Assembly: GCA_037013495.1 (NCBI GenBank)
Contig: CM072810.1
Location: 52,748,843-52,812,842, forward strand
Direction of reading: 5' to 3'
Length of the DNA: 64,000 bases
Source: Hippophae tibetana
Lineage: Eukaryota > Streptophyta > Magnoliopsida > Rosales > Elaeagnaceae
The position numbers were made by a program, and so were the translations under genes. The notes below the pieces were generated by a model. The model saw only the letters and a program-made list of their open reading frames with translations. It was not told where the DNA came from and did not search any database. Below are positions 1 through 8,633 of this stretch, one piece after another (position 1 is the first letter of the stretch; every line of letters begins with the position of its first letter).

Positions 1-65
1 TGGGATACAAATCGGAGATCATATTTTGATACCAAACATAGGAAAATAGTTAATCCTTCCTTCCT

Positions 66-79
66 AAAGCTTAAGCTTT
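66..79. other. 14-bp palindrome with paired HindIII sites (representative)
   Basis: AAAGCTTAAGCTTT is a perfect palindrome centred on CTTAAG. It holds two HindIII sites six bases apart and one AflII site. In monomers with ccc after the pair it shortens to the 12-bp AAGCTTAAGCTT. It is kept in essentially every monomer; the copy near 30145 has cctatagctt, which destroys one HindIII site. HindIII digestion should therefore give a strong ~298-bp ladder. Confidence 0.9.
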
Positions 80-148
80 CCATGCGGGACGCTTGAACTG
101 TCACCCTTAATCCTCATTCAAAGATCACAACAAGTCACGAGGATGTTA

Positions 149-155
149 CCCCCCC
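149..155 (+). repeat. C homopolymer, 7 C or 6 C (representative)
   Basis: The tract between gtta and gtgcac is seven C in types A, C, F and H and six C in B, D, E, G, I, J and K. One copy near 38862 has five C, and several A copies (near 4610, 7888, 8783, 12058, 25462, 29332) have the first C changed, giving gttacacccccg. It is one of the four indel sites that set monomer length. Confidence 0.9.
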
Positions 156-298
156 GTGCACGACACAAGTCATTCTAAATGACACTTGGAAACAACATAG
201 AAAGGTTACCCACAACAACAAACCCAGGGATGGATACTTACCTCGGTTGCATCATTCCGTCACTTGTAAACGAACTTCACCTCGAACTTGTGCTTTTA

Positions 299-596
299 TG
301 GGATACAAATTCGGAGATCATGTTTTGATAACAAATATAGGAAAAATAGCTAATCCTTCCTTCCTAAAGCTTAAGCTTCCCATACTGGACCCTTGAACTA
401 TCACCCTTAATCCTCGTTCAAAGATCACAACAAGTCACGAGGCTGTTACCCCCCGTGCACGACACAAGTCATTTTAAATGACACTTGGAAACAACATAGA
501 AAGGTTACCCACAACAACGAACCCATGGATGGTACTTACCTCGGTTGCATCATTCCGTCTCTTGTAAGCGAACTTCACCTCTAACTTGTGCTTTTA
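299..596 (+). repeat. Monomer type B (reference copy, 298 bp)
   Basis: Type B is recognised by ttcggagatcatg, gataacaaatatagg, catactggaccc, aactatc, gaggctg, six C, gtcattttaaatgac and a tail with ctctaacttgtg. It follows A in every ABCDE unit. A close relative, B' (for example 14591-14889), keeps the body but ends in ggatggatac and gtcacttgtaaac, and leads into type F rather than C. Confidence 0.9.
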
Positions 597-705
597 TGGG
601 ATACAAATCGGAGATCATGTTTTGATACGAAACATTGGAAAATAGCTAATCCTTCCTTCCTAAAGCTTAAGCTTTCAATACGGGACGCTTGAACTGTCAC
701 CCTTA

Positions 706-740
706 ATCCTCGTTCAAAGCTCACAACAAGTCACGAGGAT
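706..740. repeat. Inverted repeat ATCCTCGT / ACGAGGAT with 19-nt loop (representative)
   Basis: In this type C monomer ATCCTCGT (706-713) is the exact reverse complement of ACGAGGAT (733-740), separated by 19 nt. Monomers with gaggatg keep 8-bp arms; those with gaggttg or gaggctg keep 6-bp arms. Type F (taatactcg) breaks one pair. It could form a hairpin in single-stranded DNA or RNA or be a dyad protein site. No function is shown. Confidence 0.75.
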
Positions 741-751
741 GTTACCCCCCC

Positions 752-757
752 GTGCAC
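752..757. other. GTGCAC palindrome (ApaLI site, representative)
   Basis: GTGCAC follows the C tract in almost every monomer. It changes to atgcac in the copies near 48091, 53150 and 58207, and to gtgcgc near 34107 and 38573. These shared exceptions mark copies of the same HOR position. Confidence 0.8.
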
Positions 758-764
758 GACACAA

Positions 765-779
765 GTCATTCTAAATGAC
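765..779. other. Dyad GTCATT-CTA-AATGAC (representative)
   Basis: Six-base arms GTCATT and AATGAC flank a 3-nt centre in most types. In B, G-like and J monomers the centre C is T (for example 468-482), which extends the dyad to GTCATTT-T-AAATGAC, a 15-bp palindrome around one central base. The dyad lies just downstream of GTGCAC in every type. Confidence 0.75.
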
Positions 780-893
780 ACTTGGAAACAACAAGGAAAA
801 GTTACCCACAACAACGAACCCATGGATGGTACTTACCTCGGTTGCATCATTCCGTCTCTTGTAAGCGAACTTCACCTCTAAGTTGTGCTTTTA

Positions 894-1190
894 TGGGATA
901 CAAATCGGAGATCATGTTTTGATACCAAACATAGTAAAATAGCAAATCCTTCCTTCCTAAAGCTTAAGCTTTCAATACGGGACGCTTGAACTGTCACCCT
1001 TAATCCTCGTTCAAAGCTCACAACAAGTCACGAGGATGTTACCCCCCGTGCACGACACAAGTCATTCTAAATGACACTTGGAAACAACATAGAAAGGTTA
1101 CCCACAACAACAAACCCAGGGATGGATACTTACCTCGGTTGCATCATTCCGTCTCTTGTAAACGAACTTCACCTCGAACTTGTGCTTTTA
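894..1190 (+). repeat. Monomer type D (reference copy, 297 bp)
   Basis: Type D is recognised by gataccaaacatag followed by t or c and aaaatagcaaatcc, then tcaatacggg, aaagctcac, six C, catagaaagg, and a tail with tctcttgtaaac and ctcgaac. Copies at 894 and 2381 have catagtaaaatag; those from 3867 rightward have catagcaaaatag. Copies at 5655, 7143, 9827 and 11315 share a further change, cggttacatc. It always precedes E. Confidence 0.9.
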
Positions 1191-1488
1191 TGGGATACAA
1201 ATTCGGAGATCATGTTTTGATAAAAAATATAGGAAAAATAGCTAATCCTTCCTTCCTAAAGCTTAAGCTTCCCATACGGGACGCTTGAACTTTCACCCTT
1301 AATCCTCGTTCAAAGATCAAAACAAGTCACGAGGTTGTTACCCCCCGTGCACGACACAAGTCATTCTAAATGACACTTGGAAACAACATAGAAAGGTTAC
1401 CCACAACAACGAACCCCGGGATGGTACTTACCTCGGTTGCATCATTCCGTCTCTTGTAAGCGAACTTCACCTCGAACTTGTGCTTTTA
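1191..1488 (+). repeat. Monomer type E (reference copy, 298 bp)
   Basis: Type E is recognised by gataaaaaatatagg, catacggg, aactttc, aaagatcaaaac, gaggttg, six C, cgaaccccggg (a SmaI site) and a tail with taagcg and ctcgaac. It closes each 5-mer and 6-mer unit in the left 12 kb and returns at 25015, 28886 and 35437. E-like monomers with gataacaaat occur at 46749 and 49126. Confidence 0.9.
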
Positions 1489-4400
1489 TGGGATACAAAT
1501 CGGAGATCATATTTTGATACCAAACATAGGAAAATAGTTAACCTTCCTTCCTAAAGCTTAAGCTTTCCATGCGGGACGCTTGAACTGTCACCCTTAATCC
1601 TCGTTCAAAGATCACAACAAGTCACGAGGATGTTACCCCCCCGTGCACGACACAAGTCATTCTAAATGACACTTGGAAACAACATAGAAAGGTTACCCAC
1701 AACAACAAACCCAGGGATGGATACTTACCTCGGTTGCATCATTCCGTCACTTGTAAACGAACTTCACCTCGAACTTGTGCTTTTATGGGATACAAATTCG
1801 GAGATCATGTTTTGATAACAAATATAGGAAAAATAGCTAATCCTTCCTTCCTAAAGCTTAAGCTTCCCATACTGGACCCTTGAACTATCACCCTTAATCC
1901 TCGTTCAAAGATCACAACAAGTCACGAGGCTGTTACCCCCCGTGCACGACACAAGTCATTTTAAATGACACTTGGAAACAACATAGAAAGGTTACCCACA
2001 ACAACGAACCCATGGATGGTACTTACCTCGGTTGCATCATTCCGTCTCTTGTAAGCGAACTTCACCTCTAACTTGTGCTTTTATGGGATACAAATCGGAG
2101 ATCATGTTTTGATACGAAACATTGGAAAATAGCTAATCCTTCCTTCCTAAAGCTTAAGCTTTCAATACGGGACGCTTGAACTGTCACCCTTAATCCTCGT
2201 TCAAAGCTCACAACAAGTCACGAGGATGTTACCCCCCCGTGCACGACACAAGTCATTCTAAATGACACTTGGAAACAACAAGGAAAAGTTACCCACAACA
2301 ACGAACCCATGGATGGTACTTACCTCGGTTGCATCATTCCGTCTCTTGTAAGCGAACTTCACCTCTAAGTTGTGCTTTTATGGGATACAAATCGGAGATC
2401 ATGTTTTGATACCAAACATAGTAAAATAGCAAATCCTTCCTTCCTAAAGCTTAAGCTTTCAATACGGGACGCTTGAACTGTCACCCTTAATCCTCGTTCA
2501 AAGCTCACAACAAGTCACGAGGATGTTACCCCCCGTGCACGACACAAGTCATTCTAAATGACACTTGGAAACAACATAGAAAGGTTACCCACAACAACAA
2601 ACCCAGGGATGGATACTTACCTCGGTTGCATCATTCCGTCTCTTGTAAACGAACTTCACCTCGAACTTGTGCTTTTATGGGATACAAATTCGGAGATCAT
2701 GTTTTGATAAAAAATATAGGAAAAATAGCTAATCCTTCCTTCCTAAAGCTTAAGCTTCCCATACGGGACGCTTGAACTTTCACCCTTAATCCTCGTTCAA
2801 AGATCAAAACAAGTCACGAGGTTGTTACCCCCCGTGCACGACACAAGTCATTCTAAATGACACTTGGAAACAACATAGAAAGGTTACCCACAACAACGAA
2901 CCCCGGGATGGTACTTACCTCGGTTGCATCATTCCGTCTCTTGTAAGCGAACTTCACCTCGAACTTGTGCTTTTATGGGATACAAATCGGAGATCATATT
3001 TTGATACCAAACATAGGAAAATAGTTAACCTTCCTTCCTAAAGCTTAAGCTTTCCATGCGGGACGCTTGAACTGTCACCCTTAATCCTCGTTCAAAGATC
3101 ACAACAAGTCACGAGGATGTTACCCCCCCGTGCACGACACAAGTCATTCTAAATGACACTTGGAAACAACATAGAAAGGTTACCCACAACAACAAACCCA
3201 GGGATGGATACTTACCTCGGTTGCATCATTCCGTCACTTGTAAACGAACTTCACCTCGAACTTGTGCTTTTATGGGATACAAATTCGGAGATCATGTTTT
3301 GATAACAAATATAGGAAAAATAGCTAATCCTTCCTTCCTAAAGCTTAAGCTTCCCATACTGGACGCTTGAACTATCACCCTTAATCCTCGTTCAAAGATC
3401 ACAACAAGTCACGAGGCTGTTACCCCCCGTGCACAACACAAGTCATTTTAAATGACACTTGGAAACAACATAGAAAGGTTACCCACAACAACGAACCCAT
3501 GGATGGTACTTACCTCGGTTGCATCATTCCGTCTCTTGTAAGCGAACTTCACCTCTAACTTGTGCTTTTATGGGATACAAATCGGAGATCATGTTTTGAT
3601 ACGAAACATTGGAAAATAGCTAATCCTTCCTTCCTAAAGCTTAAGCTTTCAATACGGGACGCTTGAACTGTCACCCTTAATCCTCGTTCAAAGCTCACAA
3701 CAAGTCACGAGGATGTTACCCCCCGTGCACGACACAAGTCATTCTAAATGACACTTGGAAACAACAAGGAAAAGTTACCCACAACAACGAACCCATGGAT
3801 GGTACTTACCTCGGTTGCATCATTCCGTCTCTTGTAAGCGAACTTCACCTCTAAGTTGTGCTTTTATGGGATACAAATCGGAGATCATGTTTTGATACCA
3901 AACATAGCAAAATAGCAAATCCTTCCTTCCTAAAGCTTAAGCTTTCAATACGGGACGCTTGAACTGTCACCCTTAATCCTCGTTCAAAGCTCACAACAAG
4001 TCACGAGGATGTTACCCCCCGTGCACGACACAAGTCATTCTAAATGACACTTGGAAACAACATAGAAAGGTTACCCACAACAACAAACCCAGGGATGGAT
4101 ACTTACCTCGGTTGCATCATTCCGTCTCTTGTAAACGAACTTCACCTCGAACTTGTGCTTTTATGGGATACAAATTCGGAGATCATGTTTTGATAAAAAA
4201 TATAGGAAAAATAGCTAATCCTTCCTTCCTAAAGCTTAAGCTTCCCATACGGGACGCTTGAACTTTCACCCTTAATCCTCGTTCAAAGATCAAAACAAGT
4301 CACGAGGTTGTTACCCCCCGTGCACGACACAAGTCATTCTAAATGACACTTGGAAACAACATAGAAAGGTTACCCACAACAACGAACCCCGGGATGGTAC

Positions 4401-4759
4401 TTACCTCGGTTGCATCATTCCGTCTCTTGTAAGCGAACTTCACCTCGAACTTGTGCTTTTATGGGATACAAATCGGAGATCATATTTTGATACCAAACAT
4501 AGGAAAATAGTTAATCCTTCCTTCCTAAAGCTTAAGCTTTCCATGCGGGACGCTTGAACTGTCACCCTTAATCCTCGTTCAAAGATCACAACAAGTCACG
4601 AGGATGTTACACCCCCGTGCACGACACAAGTCATTCTAAATGACACTTGGAAACAACATAGAAAGGTTACCCAAAACAACAAACCCAGGGATGGATACTT
4701 ACCTCGGTTGCATCATTCCGTCACTTGTAAACGAACTTCACCTCGAACTTGTGCTTTTA

Positions 4760-5059
4760 TGGGATACAAATTCGGATATCATGTTTTGATAACAAATATA
4801 GGAAAAATAGCTAATCCTTCCTTCCTAAAGCTTAAGCTTTCAATACGGGACGCTTGAACTGTCACCCTTAATACTCGTTCAAAGCTCACAACAAGTCACG
4901 AGGATGTTACCCCCCCGTGCACAACACAAGTCATTCTAAATGACACTTGGAAACAACATAGAAAGGTTACCCACAACAACAAACCCAGGGATGGATACTT
5001 ACCTTGGTTGCATCATTCCGTCTCTTGTAAACGAACTCCATCTCGAACTTGTGCTTTTA
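4760..5059 (+). repeat. Monomer type F (reference copy, 300 bp)
   Basis: Type F is recognised by ttcggatatcatg, gataacaaatatagg, tcaatacggg, taatactcg, seven C, gcacaacac, accttgg and a tail with gaactccatctcg. It carries the long state at all four indel sites, which makes it the longest type. It is followed by G in every intact unit. Later copies at 25611 and 29482 share a private change (agtcaagagg) and have gcacgacac. Confidence 0.88.
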
Positions 5060-5357
5060 TGGGATACAAATTCGGAGATCATGTTTTGATAACAAATATA
5101 GGAAAAATAGCTAATCCTTCCTTCCTAAAGCTTAAGCTTCCCATACGGTACGCTTGAACTGTCACCCTTAATCCTCGTTCAAAGATCACAACAAGTCACG
5201 AGGTTGTTACCCCCCGTGCACGACACAAGTCATTCTAAATGACACTTGGAAACAACATAGAAAGGTTACCCACAACAACGAACCCATGGATGGTAGTTAC
5301 CTCGGTTGCATCATTCCGTCTCTTGTAAGCGAACTTCACCTCTAACTTGTGCTTTTA
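5060..5357 (+). repeat. Monomer type G (reference copy, 298 bp)
   Basis: Type G is recognised by ttcggagatcatg, gataacaaatatagg, catacggtacgc, gaggttg, six C, ggatggtagtt and a tail with ctctaac. Copies from 12508 to 29782 form a subtype with aaacccagggatggtag and acctccg. G-like monomers with cggtacgc recur in the right half (39901, 41988, 50021, 59542, 61031, 61631). Confidence 0.88.
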
Positions 5358-6249
5358 TGGGATACAAATCGGAGATCATGTTTTGATACGAAACATTGGA
5401 AAATAGCTAATCCTTCCTTCCTAAAGCTTAAGCTTTCAATACGGGACGCTTGAACTGTCACCCTTAATCCTCGTTCAAAGCTCACAACAAGTCACGAGGA
5501 TGTTACCCCCCCGTGCACGACACAAGTCATTCTAAATGACACTTGGAAACAACAAGGAAAAGTTACCCACAACAACGAACCCATGGATGGTACTTACCTC
5601 GGTTGCATCATTCCGTCTCTTGTAAGCGAACTTCACCTCTAAGTTGTGCTTTTATGGGATACAAATCGGAGATCATGTTTTGATACCAAACATAGCAAAA
5701 TAGCAAATCCTTCCTTCCTAAAGCTTAAGCTTTCAATACGGGACGCTTGAACTGTCACCCTTAATCCTCGTTCAAAGCTCACAACAAGTCACGAGGATGT
5801 TACCCCCCGTGCACGACACAAGTCATTCTAAATGACACTTGGAAACAACATAGAAAGGTTACCCACAACAACAAACCCAGGGATGGATACTTACCTCGGT
5901 TACATCATTCCGTCTCTTGTAAACGAACTTCACCTCGAACTTGTGCTTTTATGGGATACAAATTCGGAGATCATGTTTTGATAAAAAATATAGGAAAAAT
6001 AGCTAATCCTTCCTTCCTAAAGCTTAAGCTTCCCATACGGGACGCTTGAACTTTCACCCTTAATCCTCGTTCAAAGATCAAAACAAGTCACGAGGTTGTT
6101 ACCCCCCGTGCACGACACAAGTCATTCTAAATGACACTTGGAAACAACATAGAAAGGTTACCCACAACAACGAACCCCGGGATGGTACTTACCTCGGTTG
6201 CATCATTCCGTCTCTTGTAAGCGAACTTCACCTCGAACTTGTGCTTTTA

Positions 6250-7737
6250 TGGGATACAAATCGGAGATCATATTTTGATACCAAACATAGGAAAATAGTT
6301 AATCCTTCCTTCCTAAAGCTTAAGCTTTCCATGCGGGACGCTTGAACTGTCACCCTTAATCCTCGTTCAAAGATCACAACAAGTCACGAGGATGTTACCC
6401 CCCCGTGCACGACACAAGTCATTCTAAATGACACTTGGAAACAACATAGAAAGGTTACCCACAACAACAAACCCAGGGATGGATACTTACCTCGGTTGCA
6501 TCATTCCGTCACTTGTAAACGAACTTCAACTAGAACTTGTGCTTTTATGGGATACAAATTCGGAGATCATGTTTTGATAACAAATATAGGAAAAATAGCT
6601 AATCCTTCCTTCCTAAAGCTTAAGCTTCCCATACTGGACCCTTGAACTATCACCCTTAATCCTCGTTCAAAGGTCACAACAAGTCACGAGGCTGTTACCC
6701 CCCGTGCACGACACAAGTCATTTTAAATGACACTTGGAAACAACATAGAAAGGTTACCCACAACAACGAACCCATGGATGGTACTTACCTCGGTTGCATC
6801 ATTCCGTCTCTTGTAAGCGAACTTCACCTCTAACTTGTGCTTTTATGGGATACAAATCGGAGATCATGTTTTGATACGAAACATTGGAAAATAGCTAATC
6901 CTTCCTTCCTAAAGCTTAAGCTTTCAATACGGGACGCTTGAACTGTCACCCTTAATCCTCGTTCAAAGCTCACAACAAGTCACGAGGATGTTACCCCCCC
7001 GTGCACGACACAAGTCATTCTAAATGACACTTGGAAACAACAAGGAAAAGTTACCCACAACAACGAACCCATGGATGGTACTTACCTCGGTTGCATCATT
7101 CCGTCTCTTGTAAGCGAACTTCACCTCTAAGTTGTGCTTTTATGGGATACAAATCGGAGATCATGTTTTGATACCAAACATAGCAAAATAGCAAATCCTT
7201 CCTTCCTAAAGCTTAAGCTTTCAATACGGGACGCTTGAACTGTCACCCTTAATCCTCGTTCAAAGCTCACAACAAGTCACGAGGATGTTACCCCCCGTGC
7301 ACGACACAAGTCATTCTAAATGACACTTGGAAACAACATAGAAAGGTTACCCACAACAACAAACCCAGGGATGGATACTTACCTCGGTTACATCATTCCG
7401 TCTCTTGTAAACGAACTTCACCTCGAACTTGTGCTTTTATGGGATACAAATTCGGAGATCATGTTTTGATAAAAAATATAGGAAAAATAGCTAATCCTTC
7501 CTTCCTAAAGCTTAAGCTTCCCATACGGGACGCTTGAACTTTCACCCTTAATCCTCGTTCAAAGATCAAAACAAGTCACGAGGTTGTTACCCCCCGTGCA
7601 CGACACAAGTCATTCTAAATGACACTTGGAAACAACATAGAAAGGTTACCCACAACAACGAACCCCGGGATGGTACTTACCTCGGTTGCATCATTCCGTC
7701 TCTTGTAAGCGAACTTCACCTCGAACTTGTGCTTTTA
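6250..7737 (+). repeat. HOR unit: 5-mer ABCDE variant (1488 bp)
   Basis: Monomers start at 6250, 6548, 6846, 7143 and 7440. It carries private changes cttcaactagaac (end of A), aaaggtcac (B) and cggttacatc (D), all shared with the unit at 10422-11909 but not with those at 1-4461. Confidence 0.9.
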
Positions 7738-8633
7738 TGGGATACAAATCGGAGATCATATTTTGATACCAAACATAGGAAAATAGTTAATCCTTCCTTC
7801 CTAAAGCTTAAGCTTTCCATGCGGGACGCTTGAACTGTCACCCTTAATCCTCGTTCAAAGATCACAACAAGTCACGAGGATGTTACACCCCCGTGCACGA
7901 CACAAGTCATTCTAAATGACACTTGGAAACAACATAGAAAGGTTACCCAAAACAACAAACCCAAGGATGGATACTTACCTCGGTTGCATCATTCCGTCAC
8001 TTGTAAACGAACTTCACCTCGAACTTGTGCTTTTATGGGATACAAATTCGGATATCATGTTTTGATAACAAATATAGGAAAAATAGCTAATCCTTCCTTC
8101 CTAAAGCTTAAGCTTTCAATACGGGACGCTTGAACTGTCACCCTTAATACTCGTTCAAAGCTCACAACAAGTCACGAGGATGTTACCCCCCCGTGCACAA
8201 CACAAGTCATTCTAAATGACACTTGGAAACAACATAGAAAGGTTACCCACAACAACAAACCCAGGGATGGATACTTACCTCGGTTGCATCATTCCGTCTC
8301 TTGTAAACGAACTTCACCTCGAACTTGTGCTTTTATGGGATACAAATTCGGAGATCATGTTTTGATAAAAAATATAGGAAAAATAGCTAATCCTTCCTTC
8401 CTAAAGCTTAAGCTTCCCATACGGGACGCTTGAACTTTCACCCTTAATCCTCGTTCAAAGATCAAAACAAGTCACGAGGTTGTTACCCCCCGTGCACGAC
8501 ACAAGTCATTCTAAATGACACTTGGAAACAACATAGAAAGGTTACCCACAACAACGAACCCCGGGATGGTACTTACCTCGGTTGCATCATTCCGTCTCTT
8601 GTAAGCGAACTTCACCTCGAACTTGTGCTTTTA
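7738..8633 (+). repeat. HOR unit: shortened 3-mer A-(F/D)-E (896 bp)
   Basis: A at 7738, a hybrid F/D monomer at 8036 and E at 8336. The order is what AFGCDE would become if the stretch from late F to late D were lost by exchange between matching monomer positions. Confidence 0.88.
8036..8335 (+). repeat. Hybrid monomer F/D (deletion junction)
   Basis: F markers (ggatatcatg, taatactcg, gcacaacac) hold through about 8200. From about 8280 D markers appear (acctcgg, tctcttgtaaac, cacctcg). The next monomer is E, which normally follows D. The switch lies in a stretch where both types are identical, as expected for homologous exchange. Confidence 0.85.

Larger units (their letters stand above)
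1..298 (+). repeat. Monomer type A (reference copy, 298 bp)
   Basis: Type A is recognised by gatcatattttgatacc near its start, then gttaatcc, ccatgcggg after the HindIII pair, seven C, 'aaacccagggatggatac', and a tail with gtcacttgtaaac. It begins most units in the left 12 kb (1, 1489, 2976, 4462, 6250, 7738, 8634, 10422, 11910) and reappears throughout, for example at 25313, 29184, 33056, 35735, 37521, 41690 and 60733. This copy carries a private change (cctcattc for the usual cctcgttc) near base 115. Confidence 0.9.
597..893 (+). repeat. Monomer type C (reference copy, 297 bp)
   Basis: Type C is recognised by gatacgaaacattgg, tcaatacggg, aaagctcac, usually seven C, acaacaaggaaaag and a tail with ctctaagttgtg. 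It is the most widespread type: it occurs in nearly every HOR regime of the window. Its tail varies with the type that follows: ctctaag before D, H or A, gtcacttg...ctcgaacttatg before K in the 14-28 kb region, and ctcgaacttgtg before A near 40-43 kb. Confidence 0.9.
1..4461 (+). repeat. HOR block: 5-mer ABCDE, three copies (~1488 bp)
   Basis: Units are 1-1488, 1489-2975 and 2976-4461. Monomers start at 1, 299, 597, 894, 1191; 1489, 1786, 2084, 2381, 2678; 2976, 3273, 3571, 3867, 4164. By eye, copies 1 and 2 differ at two places (cctcattc, and the one-base loss gttaacc in copy 2). Copies 2 and 3 share gttaacc and differ at about four. The left end continues out of the window. Confidence 0.92.
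4462..6249 (+). repeat. HOR unit: 6-mer AFGCDE (1788 bp)
   Basis: Monomers start at 4462, 4760, 5060, 5358, 5655 and 5952. Compared with ABCDE, type B is replaced by the pair F-G. Its A has gttacaccc and acccaaaac. An apparently identical unit lies at 8634-10421. Confidence 0.9.
4462..8633 (+). repeat. 14-mer super-repeat, copy 1 (4172 bp)
   Basis: The blocks AFGCDE, ABCDE and A-F/D-E together form a unit whose content reappears 4172 bases later. All private markers I tracked recur: gttacaccc, cttcaactagaac, aaaggtcac, four cggttacatc and acccaagg (7968 and 12131). The match runs from 4462 to about 8200. Confidence 0.85.

Noticed and set aside
1-298. CENP-B box in the monomer
   Set aside because: I looked for the TTCG....A..CGGG core on both strands. 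The nearest stretch (tttcaatacggg) has the wrong spacing and lacks TTCG.
1-298. Shorter sub-repeats that would make the monomer a dimer of ~149 bp
   Set aside because: The two halves do not resemble each other beyond short matches such as gttaccc, so the 298-bp unit looks primary.
712-720. Pol III B box (GTTCAAAGC fits GWTCRANNC) hinting at a tRNA-derived SINE
   Set aside because: Only monomers with aaagctc fit, I see no convincing A box at the right distance, and there is no tRNA-like fold, poly-A tail or target-site duplication.
706-740. Intrinsic bacterial terminator at the inverted repeat
   Set aside because: The loop is long (19 nt), there is no following T tract, and it occurs in every monomer of a eukaryote-like satellite.
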